This document shows, in pieces, positions 42,441-55,319 of a stretch of 64,000 nt of DNA (positions within the stretch are counted from its first letter, which is position 1; each line of letters starts with the position of its first letter). This DNA comes from Ligustrum vulgare (Eukaryota; Streptophyta; Magnoliopsida; Lamiales; Oleaceae), in NCBI GenBank assembly GCA_963555705.1, contig OY743190.1:17181491-17245490 (forward strand), given 5' to 3'. A program made the translations under genes and the position numbers. The notes under the pieces were generated by a model that was given only the letters and a program-made list of their open reading frames with translations, was not told where the DNA came from and ran no database searches.

Positions 42441-43073
42441 ATGCTTGATGGGTCAAACTTCAAGGATTGGAAAGAGAACGCACTAATTGTTCTCGGCTGC
42501 ATAGATCTTGACCTTGCTCTCAGGGTTGAGCAACCGGCTTCTCTTACGGATGCAAGTTCGCCTGATGACAGGAGGAACTTTGAGAAGTGGGAACGCTCAA
42601 ATCGCACGAGTCTAATGATCATTAAGCGCGGAATTCCGGAAGCCTTTAAGGGCGCAGTATCTAAAGAGGTAACTAATGCCAAGCAATTCCTTGCCGAACT
42701 TGAAAAGTGTTTTGCTAAAAACGATAAGGCTGAAACAAGCACGCTTCTGCAAAGCTTGATTTCAATGAAGTATAGAGGCAAGGGGAACATAAGGGAGTAC
42801 ATCATGAAGATGTCTCATACTGTTTCAAAACTTAAGGCACTAAAGCTCGACTTGTCTGATGACTTGCTCGTGCATTTAGTATTAATATCGCTTCCTGCAC
42901 ATTTTAGTCAGTTTAAGGTCAGTTACAAATGTCAAGGGGAGAAATGGACTCTAAATGAGCTCATTTCATATTGTGTGCAAGAGGAAGAAAGGCTGAAGCA
43001 GGATAGAACTGAAATTGCTAACTTGGCAAGTACCTCTAAGGATAAGGGCAAGAAAAGAAAAAACAGAATATGA
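42441..43073 (+). CDS. Copia Gag of element F
   Basis: 210-aa frame starting [19 protein letters not shown], the usual start region of plant copia gag (UBN2/retrotransposon gag family), with [15 protein letters not shown] and [14 protein letters not shown] blocks. It forms the capsid. The frame is open some codons upstream without another ATG, so the true start may lie upstream across a leader intron. It ends at TGA after a run of As (GAAAAAAC, near 43060); the zinc knuckle is in the +1 frame just downstream, so one extra A probably split gag from pol. Confidence 0.85.
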   Translation: MLDGSNFKDWKENALIVLGCIDLDLALRVEQPASLTDASSPDDRRNFEKWERSNRTSLMIIKRGIPEAFKGAVSKEVTNAKQFLAELEKCFAKNDKAETSTLLQSLISMKYRGKGNIREYIMKMSHTVSKLKALKLDLSDDLLVHLVLISLPAHFSQFKVSYKCQGEKWTLNELISYCVQEEERLKQDRTEIANLASTSKDKGKKRKNRI

Positions 43074-45357
43074 AGCTGCTAAGGGTCCAGATCAAAAGAA
43101 ACCACATAAGGACAAAGAGGGTTGTTTCTTTTGCCTGAAACCTGGACATTTAAAGAAGGATTGTACCAAATACAACGCTTGGCGTGCAAAGAAAGGTACA
43201 TTTCTTAATTTGGTCTGTTCTGAGGTTAATTTAGCTTCAGTACCTAGAAACACTTGGTGGTTAGATTCTGGTGCTACTACTCACATAAGTGTTTCTATGC
43301 AGGATTGCCTGTTCTGCCGAAAGCCAAATGATGCTGACAGATTCATCTTTGTGGGCGATGGAAAATCGGTGGAAGTTGAAGCAATAGGCACTTTTAGGTT
43401 ATTATTGGGAATTGGTTTTTATTTGGATTTGAAAGACACTTTTGTTGTGCCGTCATTTAGACGGAATTTGATTTCTATTTCCTTATTGGACAAATCAGGA
43501 TATTATTGTTCTTTTGGAAATTGTCAGTTTAGTCTTTCTTTAAATTCAAATATTGTTGGTACTGGTTCATTATGTTCATACGATAACCTATATTTGCTTG
43601 ATACTATTGCATCATATAATGAAACCTTGTATGTGGAATCATGTGGTACTAAGCGAAAATTAAATAAAGAAAATTCGGCAAAACTATGGCACAAGCGCTC
43701 AGGTCACATCTCAAAAACTAGAGTTGAACGACTTGTGTCAGATGGTATTTTGGATTCCCTCGACTTTACGAACTTTGATGTTTGTATTGATTGTATCAAG
43801 GGAAAACAGACCAAAATGAGAAGGTTAGGTGCTAATAGAACTTCGGACGTCTTAGAATTGATACACACGGATATTTGTGGACCATTCCCTACGGCTTCCT
43901 GGAATGGTCAACAATACTTTATGTCATTCATAGACGATTACTCACGTTATGGGCATCTATATCTTATTCATGAAAAAACTGAGTCACTGGACATGTTCAA
44001 AGCTTTCAAAGCTGAAGTTGAGAATCAACTCAACAAGAAAATTAAAAGCGTTAGATCTGATCGTGGTGTTGAGTACTACGGTAGATATGACGGTTCAGGT
44101 GAACAACGTCCAGGACCATTTGCTAGATTCCTAGAGGAATGTGGAATCGTCCCACAGTACACCATGCCAGGTTCTCCTAGCATGAATGGTGTAGCTGAAA
44201 GACGAAACAGGACTCTTAAGGATATGGTAAGGAGTATGATTAGTCATTCTACTTTACCAAAATCACTCTGGGGAGAAGCATTAAAGACTGCAGCTTATAT
44301 TCTGAATAGAGTACCAACTAAAGCTGCTGCTAAAACACCTTATGAGCTTTGGACAGGCAGAAAGCCCAGTCTAAAGCATTTCCACATTTGGGGATGTCCA
44401 GCTGAGGCAAGGCCTTATAGGCCGCATGAGGATAAATTGGACTCCAAAACAGTTAGCAGCTACTTTATTGGTTATTCTGAGCGATCAAGGGGCTACAAAT
44501 TTTACAATCCCACGCTTAAGTCAATTTTTGAAACGGGAACTGCAACATTTTTTGAGGATGTTGAGTTTGGGGGGAGAAATAAGGTTAGAGACATTATCTT
44601 TGAGGACGAAGCTGAGGAAGGATCTATTTCGATTCCTACTGTTACTTTTGACAATGTGCAGGTTTCTTTACCTGTCATTGATCAAGAAGTACATCCGGAA
44701 ACTCAGCATGATAATGTTGAAGAAACTCCCATCCAAAATCCAGAAATACAAACTCAACAACCTCAACAAACAATACCATTAAGGCGATCCACTCGAGAAA
44801 GGAAAAATGCTATTTCGGATGACTATATAGTATTTCTCCAAGAACATGAGGAAAATAATAGAATGATGGAAAATGATCCAATCAATTTTCATCAGGCCAT
44901 GAAGGGTTCTGACTCTCAAAAGTGGATTGATGCCATGAATGAGGAGTATAAGTCTATGCAAGACAATAAAGTTTGGGATCTTGTCCCATTACCAGAAGGT
45001 GTGAAACCCATTGGTTGTAAATGGATTTTTAAAACCAAAAGGGATTCGAAAGGTAATGTGGAAAGATATAAGGCTCGTCTTGTAGGTAAAGGCTTTACAC
45101 AAAAGGAAGGTATTGACTTCAAAGAGACTTTCTCTCCTGTTTCAATGAAAGATTCTTTCAGGACAGTCATGGCACTTGTTGCACATTTTGACCTTGAGTT
45201 ACATCAGATGGATGTAAAGACGGTGTTTCTCAATGGAGACATTGATGAGATGATTTATATGGTGCAACCAGAAAACTTCGTGTCAGAAGACTCGAAGAAT
45301 ATGGTTTGCAAATTAAAGAAATCCATCTATGGACTCAAGCAAGCTTCCCGTCAGTAG
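43074..45357 (+). pseudogene. Copia zinc knuckle, protease, integrase and RT start of element F
   Basis: In order: zinc knuckle [14 protein letters not shown], protease [12 protein letters not shown], integrase finger [13 protein letters not shown]...CIDCIKGK, integrase core [22 protein letters not shown] and [13 protein letters not shown], the glycine/proline-rich spacer, then [28 protein letters not shown] and [16 protein letters not shown] at 45355-45357 replaces the Trp codon normally found next. The frame upstream overlaps gag in +1 register (see gag). This is otherwise a well-preserved copia pol. Confidence 0.9.
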
Positions 45358-46458
45358 TACCACAAATTTCATCAAGTGATCATCTCGTTTGGTTTTGAGA
45401 TAAATGTTGTTGATGATTGTGTGTATCACAAGTTCAGTGGGAGTAAGCATATTTTCCTGGTTTTGTATGTCGATGACATACTGCTTGCCACTAATGATAT
45501 AGGCATGTTGCACGAAACCAAGAGTTTTTTGTCAAAGAATTTTGAGATGAAAGATCTTGGGGACGCCTCTTTCGTATTAGGAATTCAGATACACCGGGAC
45601 CGCTCTCGGGGTATTCTTGGATTATCACAAAAGAGCTATATCGATAAAGTTCTTGTAAGGTTTCGCATGCAGGATAGTAAACCAGGGGACACCCCTGTTG
45701 CTAAGGGAGACAAATTTAGTCTCAATCAGTGCTCGAAAAATAATCTTGAAGTTAAGGAAATGCAAAAGATTCCCTATGCATCAGCTGTTGGGAGTCTGAT
45801 GTATGCTCAAGTTTGTACACGTCCAGACATAGCGTTCATTGTTGGAATGCTAGGCAGATATTTAAGTAACCCTGGGATGGATCATTGGAAAGCAGCAAAG
45901 AGGGTTATGAGGTACTTGAAGAGAACAAGAGATTGCATGCTTACATACAGCAGATCGGATAAGTTAGAGATCGTAGGATACTCCGATTCTGATTCTGCGG
46001 GATGCCAAGATAGTAGAAGATCCACATCAGGCTACATATACCCGCTAGCTGGAGGAGCCATTTCCTGGAGGAGTGCTAAGCAGACACTCGTAGCTTCTTC
46101 CACTATGGCAGCAGAATTTGTAGCTTGTTATGAGGCATCTAATCATGGGATATGGCTGCGAAATTTTGTCACTGGGCTGCGCATTCTGAATGGAATTGAA
46201 AGACCATTAAAGTTATATTGTGACAATAACTCTGCAGTTCTATATTCCAATAACAACAGGAGTTCAACTAAGTCAAAGCACATTGACATTAAGTTCCTGG
46301 TTGATAAGGAAAGGGTACAGAGTAGACAGATTTCCATAGAGCATATTGGGACAAACTCCATGATTGCGGATCCGCTTACTAAGGGATTAGCACCCAAGGT
46401 CTTTCACGAGCACACTGCTCGTATGGGTGTAATATTTCTTGAGGATATCATGATTTAG
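45358..46458 (+). pseudogene. Copia RT C-terminal half and RNase H of element F
   Basis: Same frame as the preceding segment, continuing after the TAG. RT catalytic motif LYVDDILLA, MKDLGDASFVLG, VGSLMYAQVCTRPDI, then RNase H GYSDSDSAGCQDSRRSTSGY, SSTMAAEFVA and the C-terminal HIDIKFL and IADPLTKGL. Complete to a natural stop at 46456. Apart from the TAG and the gag-end frameshift the protein is intact, consistent with the low LTR divergence. Confidence 0.9.
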
Positions 46459-46872
46459 TGGGAGTTTGTATTTTGGTTGCTTTATGTTTTGGTTTTGAAC
46501 ACATTTGTGTATTTGGATAATTTTCTGTACAGAAATAAAGTATTCAGTTCATTCTACTCTGTTACATTATGTTTGGTATTGATCTCACCTAAGTAATAAA
46601 GTCGGACCAATTGAAAATAGGCATGTTTGGATCACATAACATGTAATTTTCATACTACACTCTCATGATTGATCTATGTCATTTGGTTGTATTGGTATAC
46701 GTGACCATTGATGGATTTAGTTACGATTAATGTAACGAAAGTCGCTTTGATCCTATATTGATATGATTGATGGATAAGATTGTTTGGAAATACCCTTAAT
46801 AATGATAGCACATTTTTGAGCTCATAAGGTTGTACACATTTGTAAGGATACATGTATGGCCTAGTGGGAGAT
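46459..46872 (+). other. 3' UTR and polypurine tract of element F
   Basis: Non-coding; ends in CTAGTGGGAGAT directly before the right LTR. Confidence 0.8.
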
Positions 46873-47326
46873 TGTTGGATAAAATTCAATAATGTGGGGC
46901 CAAACATGTATAAAATAAAATGTGTGGTGCTATCTTAAGGATTTAGTCAATAAAGTGATCCACTAAAGATTATTCGGGACTAATGGGTATTAAGTGTCGT
47001 GAGGTTAAAGTGTAGAGACGGATTCAATGTTTTAAATTGATGAGGGGCCAATTTAATAACATTGAAACATGATAGTTGCCCTACAACTATTTATACAGGT
47101 CATGGTCCCCAATTGAGCGTGGCTTTTCATAATTCTCTGCATCCCCATCAACAGAGAAGAAACATAAGGAGAAAACCATGAATCAGTTGGAAGGCCATAA
47201 CCCCGTTCAATCAAACACAACAATGGATTCAGGTACGCTTCCGCTTCAGTTTGGATCTTGATAATTACAGCATGATGTTTGTGGATTTTAGATGAACATT
47301 CATCTATATTAAATTTAATTTTAACA
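46873..47326 (+). repeat. 3' LTR of element F
   Basis: 454 bp, TGTTGGATAAA...TTTTAACA. Four differences from the split left LTR by eye. Followed by TSD GAGAT. Confidence 0.95.
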
Positions 47327-47331
47327 GAGAT

Positions 47332-47716
47332 TACCATTCTTGGAATGGGAAAATTTTGAAATTATGTATTAAATTTCATATCAAAAAAATTGCTAGTCCA
47401 ATATCAGCATCTACACCTACTGAGGCTATTTTTAAAGAAATCATGAAGTAATACCAGTATGCAATTGTTTCTGATGTTCTTTTCTTTCCCCTATCACAAA
47501 TTCTCTTCAACACAAGGATTTAATACATAAAATTATTTATCATAGGTGCACCAGGAACTAAATTTTCTTTGGCATCCCAACTATTACAAATTTAGATGAA
47601 GGTTTATGTCTACATTTTTCACAAAAAATTTATTCATTTATATAACTATGTGTGACAGTATTTGGATTAGGTTGTAGCAAGGATGTCAGTGTATGACATC
47701 CCATAATTTAAGCTAG

Positions 47717-47769
<53 letters not shown>

Positions 47770-47932
47770 TGCGTTTTTTGACTGTGGTAATTGAGTGTGG
47801 GAATGGATTGGCGACTCGAATGATCTTGACTGACAAGGGTTGTCATATGGAGTTACAGGAGAACGGGGTGTGGATTTCCATCCTTCAAAAAAAACTCAAT
47901 GAAATACACGTTAATGGTTTCAGCTGGCTAAC
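47332..47932. other. Host stretch right of element F, with AT microsatellite
   Basis: AT-rich host DNA without a supportable gene. A (TA)n microsatellite of about 24 units lies at 47718-47767. Confidence 0.7.
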
Positions 47933-47940
47933 ATAACCAC

Positions 47941-48281
47941 CTAAGTTGCACGGACACCAACACGCGACACGGATACAACATGACACGGACACGTCGACAC
48001 AAAGTTAGGACACAACACGTTGGGGATACACAAATTAATTTTTTTAATTTATTATTATTTTAGTCTTATTAAAAACAATACATTGTATATTTATTGAATC
48101 AAAATGAGGATATCAAATAAAAATAAACTTGTAAGTTAAATTTATTATTTTTTTAATTGCATGCATTTCGCCCCTTCCCCCTTTTCATTTTGATGTATAT
48201 GGTGTTGCTCCGACACGGGTCGGAGAGTGTCGGTGTCGGACAGGACACGCTGACTAACGACAGAGTGTCGGTGCAACCTAG
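47941..48281. mobile_element. MITE with CTAAGTTGCAC termini
   Basis: 341 bp. Terminal inverted repeats CTAAGTTGCACGGACAC (left) and GTGTCGGTGCAACCTAG (right). The flanks ATAACCAC (47933-47940) and ATGACCAC (48282-48289) match at 7 of 8 positions, consistent with an old 8-bp (hAT-type) TSD. Subterminal GACACGG repeats; no coding capacity. Confidence 0.75.
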
Positions 48282-48289
48282 ATGACCAC

Positions 48290-51200
48290 TTATCTGATTG
48301 AACAGGACAAAAGAAAAAACAGATTGCACCTCTGTGTAAGTGTTGCTCACGGTTGAGCTTTTTTTGTCCTGCTCTTTGAATGTCTCTGATAGGCTAATGG
48401 TAGCTCAGAAATGTACACCTTATATACACTCTCTGATATGCTTATTGACATACTTTTCCAATGCATCGACTTGCCTTCGCAACATATTATTCTCCTCAGC
48501 GAACTTTGCATATTCATTAGCAATTGATTCAAGTCTTTCCATGCACTTCGAATTGGTTCAATTTGTAACCTATATGACAACATCATTTTGTTAAATTATG
48601 AAATGAACAAATCATTCCATATGAACAAACATAAATGTTTAAATCATTTGCATACCTTATGTCTATTGCAGGGCATTTCCTCTGCAAGAAAATCTAGAGA
48701 TCCTTCAGGTAAAGGAATGGAAGTAGGTTGTACATCTCTATAGCTATTATAAGGCGATGATAAATTAGCAGATTTTGAATAACCAGATATGACATGGTAG
48801 TATGTTTTGGAAGTTTCTCCAGGGTACTGTTGTAAGTTCACCATATGGTTGTCCTCCTTCATGATTCAATTTCATCTTCAATGTCTTCAACATTGTAAGC
48901 TATCTCTTTTACCTTGCATAACCTTATATCACTCTTAGTAGTATCAAGTTGATTATGTATGTTGTAATGTTTGATGCAGAAAACTGATTGACTGCAAGAT
49001 TATTGCATGACCTCGAATCGGCCATATTATGATTAGGTTGAGTCTATTTTATTAGAACTATTGATACACACTCCTTGTCGATGGACATATTGTTTTGAGG
49101 AATATGTTACTCACTTTAGACGAACTGAGGAACATGTGACACTCCATTCTCGATGAGCACTAGGCATCTATGCAGATTAAGGGAGGTATTTTTGGTGGGA
49201 CCTTGGCAACTTGAACTAGTTATTTCACAAAGTCATCATAGTCATTGATGATGATGCACGGGGTAACTATCTTTTCGGCACGATCTAATTGGCCAACCTT
49301 TTGCTTCATTGCTACGCAAAGAGGATCTAGGGCTTCTGCCACCTGAGGGATCATCTTCAACACTTGCACCTGCGTTCATGCATAAATTTTAATAATGCAA
49401 CCTAGGTCCAAAAAATATCAATTTTGGAGATATAAAAAAAGAATATTTGACAAGGACGAAAATAATGACTCACGTCGGGGTGGTTAAAAATATCAGTGCC
49501 CATGTTAAGGGATGGTTAGTAACCTGCAAGTTCTGATGACCAATTCAGAATCCTCGGCCACTTGCTTGCAACTTTATAGCATATTTTGCTCTCCAAGACT
49601 GGAAGGATCTTGTAAATCCATGACTGGAAAGCAACGTCAAAACCCTTAAGTCTATAACTTATTGTAGGTCTGCCCTCGCCTATTACAGTAACCTTCTTGT
49701 TCCTTAGTGCTCACTGAAGTGATGAAAGGATTAGCTTAAAAGTGTCATGTCCACATGGATACAGTTTCATGTCGATTGAATCGACTAGGACAAGAAGCGA
49801 TTTGTCCACAAATCTCTTAAAAGCGGTGTAAAACATCAGTGTGTGAGAAGGAAAATTACCTCCATTATAACGACATCACCGTTGTTGCGATCTGACATTT
49901 TGTAAAACACATCAAAAACATTGTCATTGGTGATATTGAACACATGGATAAAATACTCAGACCTTATCCTAAAATACTTCAAAATATGTTTTCCATGATC
50001 ATTGTCATTGAAACATTGAAGCCCTTTTATGAAGTAAAATTCATCAATGCCGAATCTGGCATTGTCATGGCGAATATGAAACCAAATCTCATTTAAGTTT
50101 AGCTGATTTACCTCCCTCAATAGAACTCGATGAATCAATTGATGGTTCATTACAATTTCTCCCATGTTAAGGAAATATCAAAAACATGTTGATCTAAACA
50201 TCCTTTTCTACTCATTCATGAGTTGTTACTTAAGAGTAGCGACAATAACATTCAATGACTTTGCATTCACCTTCCCCTAAAACCATCATCTAGGTTCACC
50301 TTCAATTTCCATTGCTGCACTTATCGAAGAGTATTAGAATTTTTATTAGATTGCAACACATTATTTAGAACCATTAAAATATAACAACAAGTAACAGTTC
50401 GATGATGATCGCAATTCAATATAATCAAAATTATAATTTGGAAATTTGATTACCGAAAACATAATCCTGTTCGTAGTGGCACTTCTCTCGAAATTTTCTT
50501 CCTTCGTGCTGTACGAACCCCTTTTAAATGTTTACACAGTATGTTAGGACATGCTCTAGGTTGCCCTCTTAATTTTGACCCAGACGATTTTTCTCCAACC
50601 GACTATTACCCATTGACGCAAAATCTAAACGAAATATAACCACATTATACAATAGTCATGTTATTCACTACTAAAAATGGAATGCAGTGCAACCCTGTGA
50701 TAATTTTTTCGGACCTTGAGATGGTGAATAATTTATCCACATAGCATACTTCTGATAATAGTTTAAAAAAAAACCTGGTTCAATACCACATTACTCCTAA
50801 TTCAGACTTCATCATTACATTAAATAATGGAATGCTATGCTACCTAGTTAAGTAGCATATAAATGAAATCTATCATATTGAACTACTGATAATCCACATG
50901 ATACAAAATTGTAGATGTTTCATTGGATAGACATATTAATATCAATCCATGACCATGAACAGATAATTACCAATTTTACAAGGAATTAATCGGCAATGGG
51001 GAAACGAAATATCATCAGTTGTATAATTGCATCCTTCATATTTTGAATTAACACCAATTTCATAATTCAGTATCCATACTCTACGATATACTAAAATAAG
51101 ATACCATCAACTAACCTTCAATAAACGTAACCAGTTATGTTATTCTTTGAGCTCTGGATTTTTTTGTCTGTCAGTAAAGCCTCTTTCTATGAATTACGTT

Positions 51201-51327
51201 TCCCATTGAATATATTGAAGTTTGTGAATGCATATACAACCTATACGTTATTCATATCGCATTTTCTTTCGATATCATATATTTTGATTTCAGGGATTAA
51301 TCTCATATTATTGGGGAAATATCGTAA
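48290..51327 (-). pseudogene. Decayed DUF1985 (Ulp1-associated) gene, copy 1
   Basis: The minus strand holds relics of a plant DUF1985-domain gene, a type usually found with Ulp1 protease in Mutator-related elements. The best stretch is 50165-49836 (EIWFHIRHDNARFGIDEFYFIKGLQCF...VFDVFYKMSDRNNGDVV), followed by YRLKGFDVAFQSWIYKILP and PRILNWSSEL (49720-49540). Further weak coding remnants lie to 48347. Stops interrupt it throughout. The part 49318-51327 is duplicated at 51328-53325. No Ulp1 catalytic motif was found. Confidence 0.6.
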
Positions 51328-53325
51328 AGAGGGTCTAGGGCTTCTGCTACCTAAGGGACCATCTTCACAACTCGCACTTGTGTTCAGCCATAAATTTTAA
51401 TGACGCAACCTGGGTCCAAAAAATATCAATTTTGGATCTATAAAAAAGAATAGTTGAAAAGGACGAAACTAATGACTCACGTCGGGGTGGTTAAAAATAT
51501 CAATGGCCCTGTTAAGGGATGGTTCATTGTTTGCAAGTTATGATGACCAATTCAGAATTCTCGATCTCCTACTTGCCACTTTATAGCATATTTTACTCTC
51601 CAAGACTAGAAGGGTCTCGTAAATCCATAACTGGAAAGCAATGAAAAAACCATTTAGTCTATAACTCATTGTAGGTCTACCCTCCCCCGTCATGGTAACC
51701 TGTTTGTTCCTTAGTACTTGCTAAAGTGATGAAATGGTTAGCATAAAAATGTCCTGTCCCTAGGGATACTGTTTCACGTAGATTGAATCGACTTGGATAA
51801 TAAGCGATTCATCCACAAATCTCTCATAAGCGGTGTTAAACATTAGGTGGGTGCAAGGAAAAGTACGCCCATTATAATGACATCACAATTGTCGCAGTCT
51901 GACATTTTGGAAAACATATTAAAAACATCATCATTGGTGATATTGGACACATGTCTAAAATACTTAGACCTTATCCTATAGCACTTCGAAATATATTTTC
52001 CACGATCTTTGTCGCCGAAACATCGAAGCCCCATTATGAAGTAAAATTCATCAATGCTGAATCTCATATTTTCATGGCCAACAAGAAACCAAAACTCATT
52101 TAAGTTTGGCTAATTTACCTCCCTCAACAGAACTTAATGAATCAATTAAGGGGTTCATTGCAATTTCCCCCATGTCAAAGAAATATCCAAACAAGTGGAT
52201 CTAAACATTATTTTCTGCTCATCAGTGAGTCGTTGCTTAAGAGTAGCGACAATAAGATCAGATTACTTTACATTCACCTTCCCCTGAAACCAATCATCTA
52301 GGTTTACGTTCAATATTGCTGCATTTATCGAAGAGTATTAAAATTTGTATTAGATTGCAACATATTATTTAGAACTATTAAAATGTAGCGAAAAGTAACA
52401 GATCGGTGATGATTATAATTCAACATAATCAAAATTATAATTAGGAAATCTGATTGCCGAAAACAAACTTAGGTTAGTAGCGGCACTTCTCTCGAAATCT
52501 TCTTCATTCTGGCTGTATGAACCCCTTCGGAATATTTACGTGGTACGCCGTAACTTGCTCCAGGTCATCCTCTGAATTTTGACCCAGACGATTTCTTTCC
52601 AACCGACTATTACCAATTAACACAGAATCTAAATGAAATATAACCACATTACTCAATACTCATGTTATTCGGTACTGAAAATGGAATGCAATGCAACCCT
52701 GCGAAATCGGTTTAATATGGTCGGACATTGAGATGGTGAATACTTTATCTACATAGCATACTATTGATAATAGTTCAAAAAACTAGTTCAATACCACATC
52801 ACTCCTAATTCAGACTTCATCATTACATTAAAGAATAGAATGCTATGCAACCTGGTTAAGTGGTATATAAATGAAATATATCATATTGAACGATTAATAA
52901 TCCAAAACATGCAAAAATGTAGATGCTTTGTTGGATAGACAGATACGAACGACTAATTACCAATTTTACACGGAATTAATCAGCAACGGGGAAACAAAAT
53001 ATCACCAGCAATATCATTGCATCTTTCGTATTTTGAATTAAAACCAATTTCATAATTCAGTACCCATACTCTACGATACACTATAATATGATACCATCAA
53101 CTAACTTTCAATAAACGTAACTAGTTAGGTTATTCTTTGAGCTCTGGATTTTTTCGTTTGTCAGTAAAACCTCTTTTTGTTAATTGCGTTTCCAATTGAA
53201 TATATTGAAGATTGTGATTGCATATACAACATAAACGAGATTCATATCGCAGTTGCTTCTGATATCATATTTCCTGATTTAAGGGATTAATCTCAGATTA
53301 TTCGGGGAATATTGGTTCCAAAGCT
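51328..53325 (-). pseudogene. Decayed DUF1985 gene, copy 2 (tandem duplicate)
   Basis: Diverged tandem copy of 49318-51327. The best coding match is 52067-51843 (MRFSIDEFYFIMGLRCFGDKDRG...VFNMFSKMSDCDNCDV). More stops than copy 1. Non-coding flanks are duplicated too, so this is a segmental duplication. Confidence 0.6.
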
Positions 53326-55319
53326 AGTTCTTTCTCAGCTAGCAAAAAAAAAAAATTTGAGTTCATGTTGATTATATGGTATGAATGATGAATATATCAT
53401 CATTAACGACCTGAAGGAGAATTAGGGACCATTTCGCACGTGATATTTGGAATGCAGTTATTAATTCAAAATTCTAGAATTTATTTATTATTTTTTCTTT
53501 TTAAATCATTCGATATTTTCCTGATTTGTATAGGTGCAAGTGGGAAATTTCCAAATTATACTTACAGGATGACATTGTTCAAATATTAGGAAATGAAGGT
53601 GGGTTAGTGGCTAGTTTCCACTTTTTTTAATCGAATCAGGTTAGAGGTTTTTGGTAGCAATTTAAATTCAGTTTAAGAAATTGTTCAATATATCCCTGCA
53701 ATTAAATAAATGAAATTATTAGTAAATAAAATCAATTTAGAGTTTGAGAATTAGAATGGAATATTTTATAATTTTTACTCTAAATAACATAATTTATATA
53801 TAAAATTGCATTTTTCGTTTATTTACCTATCTAAAATAAGAGAAATTGGACAATAATCAACAACTTAAAATGCTTTATAAAAAATTCTACACTATTTTAC
53901 AATGTCATCTTAAAAAGAGGATTTACATAAGGTACTCAAAACATCATCTTTTCCCATTTACAAAGTTACTACTATTATCACTATACCCTCACGAATCTCT
54001 TGGAAAGTTGTTGTAGTACAAATATTTCATAGTCATGACATCATGAAAGTCAATGTAGAAGTGGGACCGGAGGACCCACTGTAATGCTGAATACTCACGG
54101 TACGTCTTTCAGGTGTATACTTCGACCATAAACATATAAAACCTCTCATTGGCTGACTTAATCCACTCCAGATAGATCACTTTGAACATATCAATGTGCA
54201 ACATCTACACTTCTAAAATATGAAACTATGAATAATAATTCAACAAGTAATTTATACACATGCATGTTTCCTTGAAAATAATGACTAAGGGCTCGATTAT
54301 AGATTATCTCATCTACACTAAGCGCTTAACAATTCCACATATACGATATTGATAAAATGGGCATAATTCACATGACTTCATCATTTCACTTTTTACCCGA
54401 ACTGACCCCATTAGGGTTACCAAAACAAAATATAGTTTGTCGTAGGCTTCGAGATCACATGGTGGCTCTGACATATAAAATTGATATTGAGAACATAATA
54501 ATAACAAGGGGCTAGAGTTTGAGTCTATAACTCAATATATAAATGTTTCTTCATGATCTATAATCAATTGAGTAATGCCATATTAAAATCATGTTATGTT
54601 AATTATAAAGGGTGTATAGAATACTCACGATAAATTGATAGAATGTGATCAACCTTTAAAATCAACAAAAAAAGGTAATTAGAACCCAAAGAAATGTACC
54701 TAGCACTTTGCATCTCCAGGTTTCAACATAGACACCTGGCGATTTTTCAAAAACTGAAAAAAATAATTTTTTTATTACTTTTTTTTTTTTTTTACTTTCA
54801 TTTGATAGAAAATTGTCCCTTTTGGGTACATACTTCGTAAAAACATTTCCCCGACCAAAATAAATTCTTGTATAAATTTAAAAAAATGACATAGTTTTTC
54901 GCCTAGGGTTTCTTGAAGACGAAGCTTCTTGCATCTTGGTTTCTTGGCTTTTAAGTAATATTATTTAGTTCAAATCTCCATCTATTTATAGTCTTACCTT
55001 GCATGATTTTGAAGCCAAAATTCATTCCAACTCATCATGACATGTATTGGATAAAATTTATTAACTAAATGATTGGAAACTAGGTGGTGGCCAAAGGATT
55101 CACTTAAGCTAATAGCATGATTCATGGAAGTTAAATAAGTGATTCATCTAGGCTATAAAATGTATAGTGCTTTGTCATGCTTAAATTCCCACTTTGGAAA
55201 GGTAAGTTTGGATATGATTTTGAGGTATCAAATCAATAGTAGTCTCATCAGCAAACGGGTTTATCGTCAACAAAATAGTCAATCAAGCTCCTAGAATTGA
55301 TAGATAAAGCTCACCCCAT
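53326..55319. other. Unassigned AT-rich stretch
   Basis: Two kilobases with no supportable gene. A minus-strand TATA-like CTATAAATAGATGG (about 54990) is followed by a leader-like stretch ending in AAACCCTAGG (about 54905), so an old LTR or promoter may lie here, but I could not find its ends. It may include the degraded 5' part of the Athila-like element. Confidence 0.35.

Larger units (their letters stand above)
30425..47326 (+). mobile_element. Ty1/copia element F, left LTR split by element B
   Basis: LTRs of 454 bp: left in two parts (30425-30750 and 40793-40920), right intact (46873-47326). Perfect TSD GAGAT (30420-30424, 47327-47331). Primer site 40923-40934, polypurine-type TAGTGGGAGA before the right LTR. 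By eye four LTR differences (about 0.9%). Gag, protease, integrase, reverse transcriptase and RNase H are all present and nearly intact, broken by one frameshift and one TAG. The intact right LTR shows the empty site for B (GGAAGGCCATAACC). Confidence 0.95.

Noticed and set aside
43050..43070. AAAAAAC at the gag end of F as a programmed -1 frameshift site
   Set aside because: The pol frame is +1 relative to gag, so a -1 shift would not reach it. A one-base length change in the A run explains the break, and copia elements normally use a single ORF.
45355..45357. TAG in F pol as programmed readthrough
   Set aside because: It sits in the middle of a conserved RT block where Trp is expected, not at a gag-pol boundary; it is a nonsense mutation.
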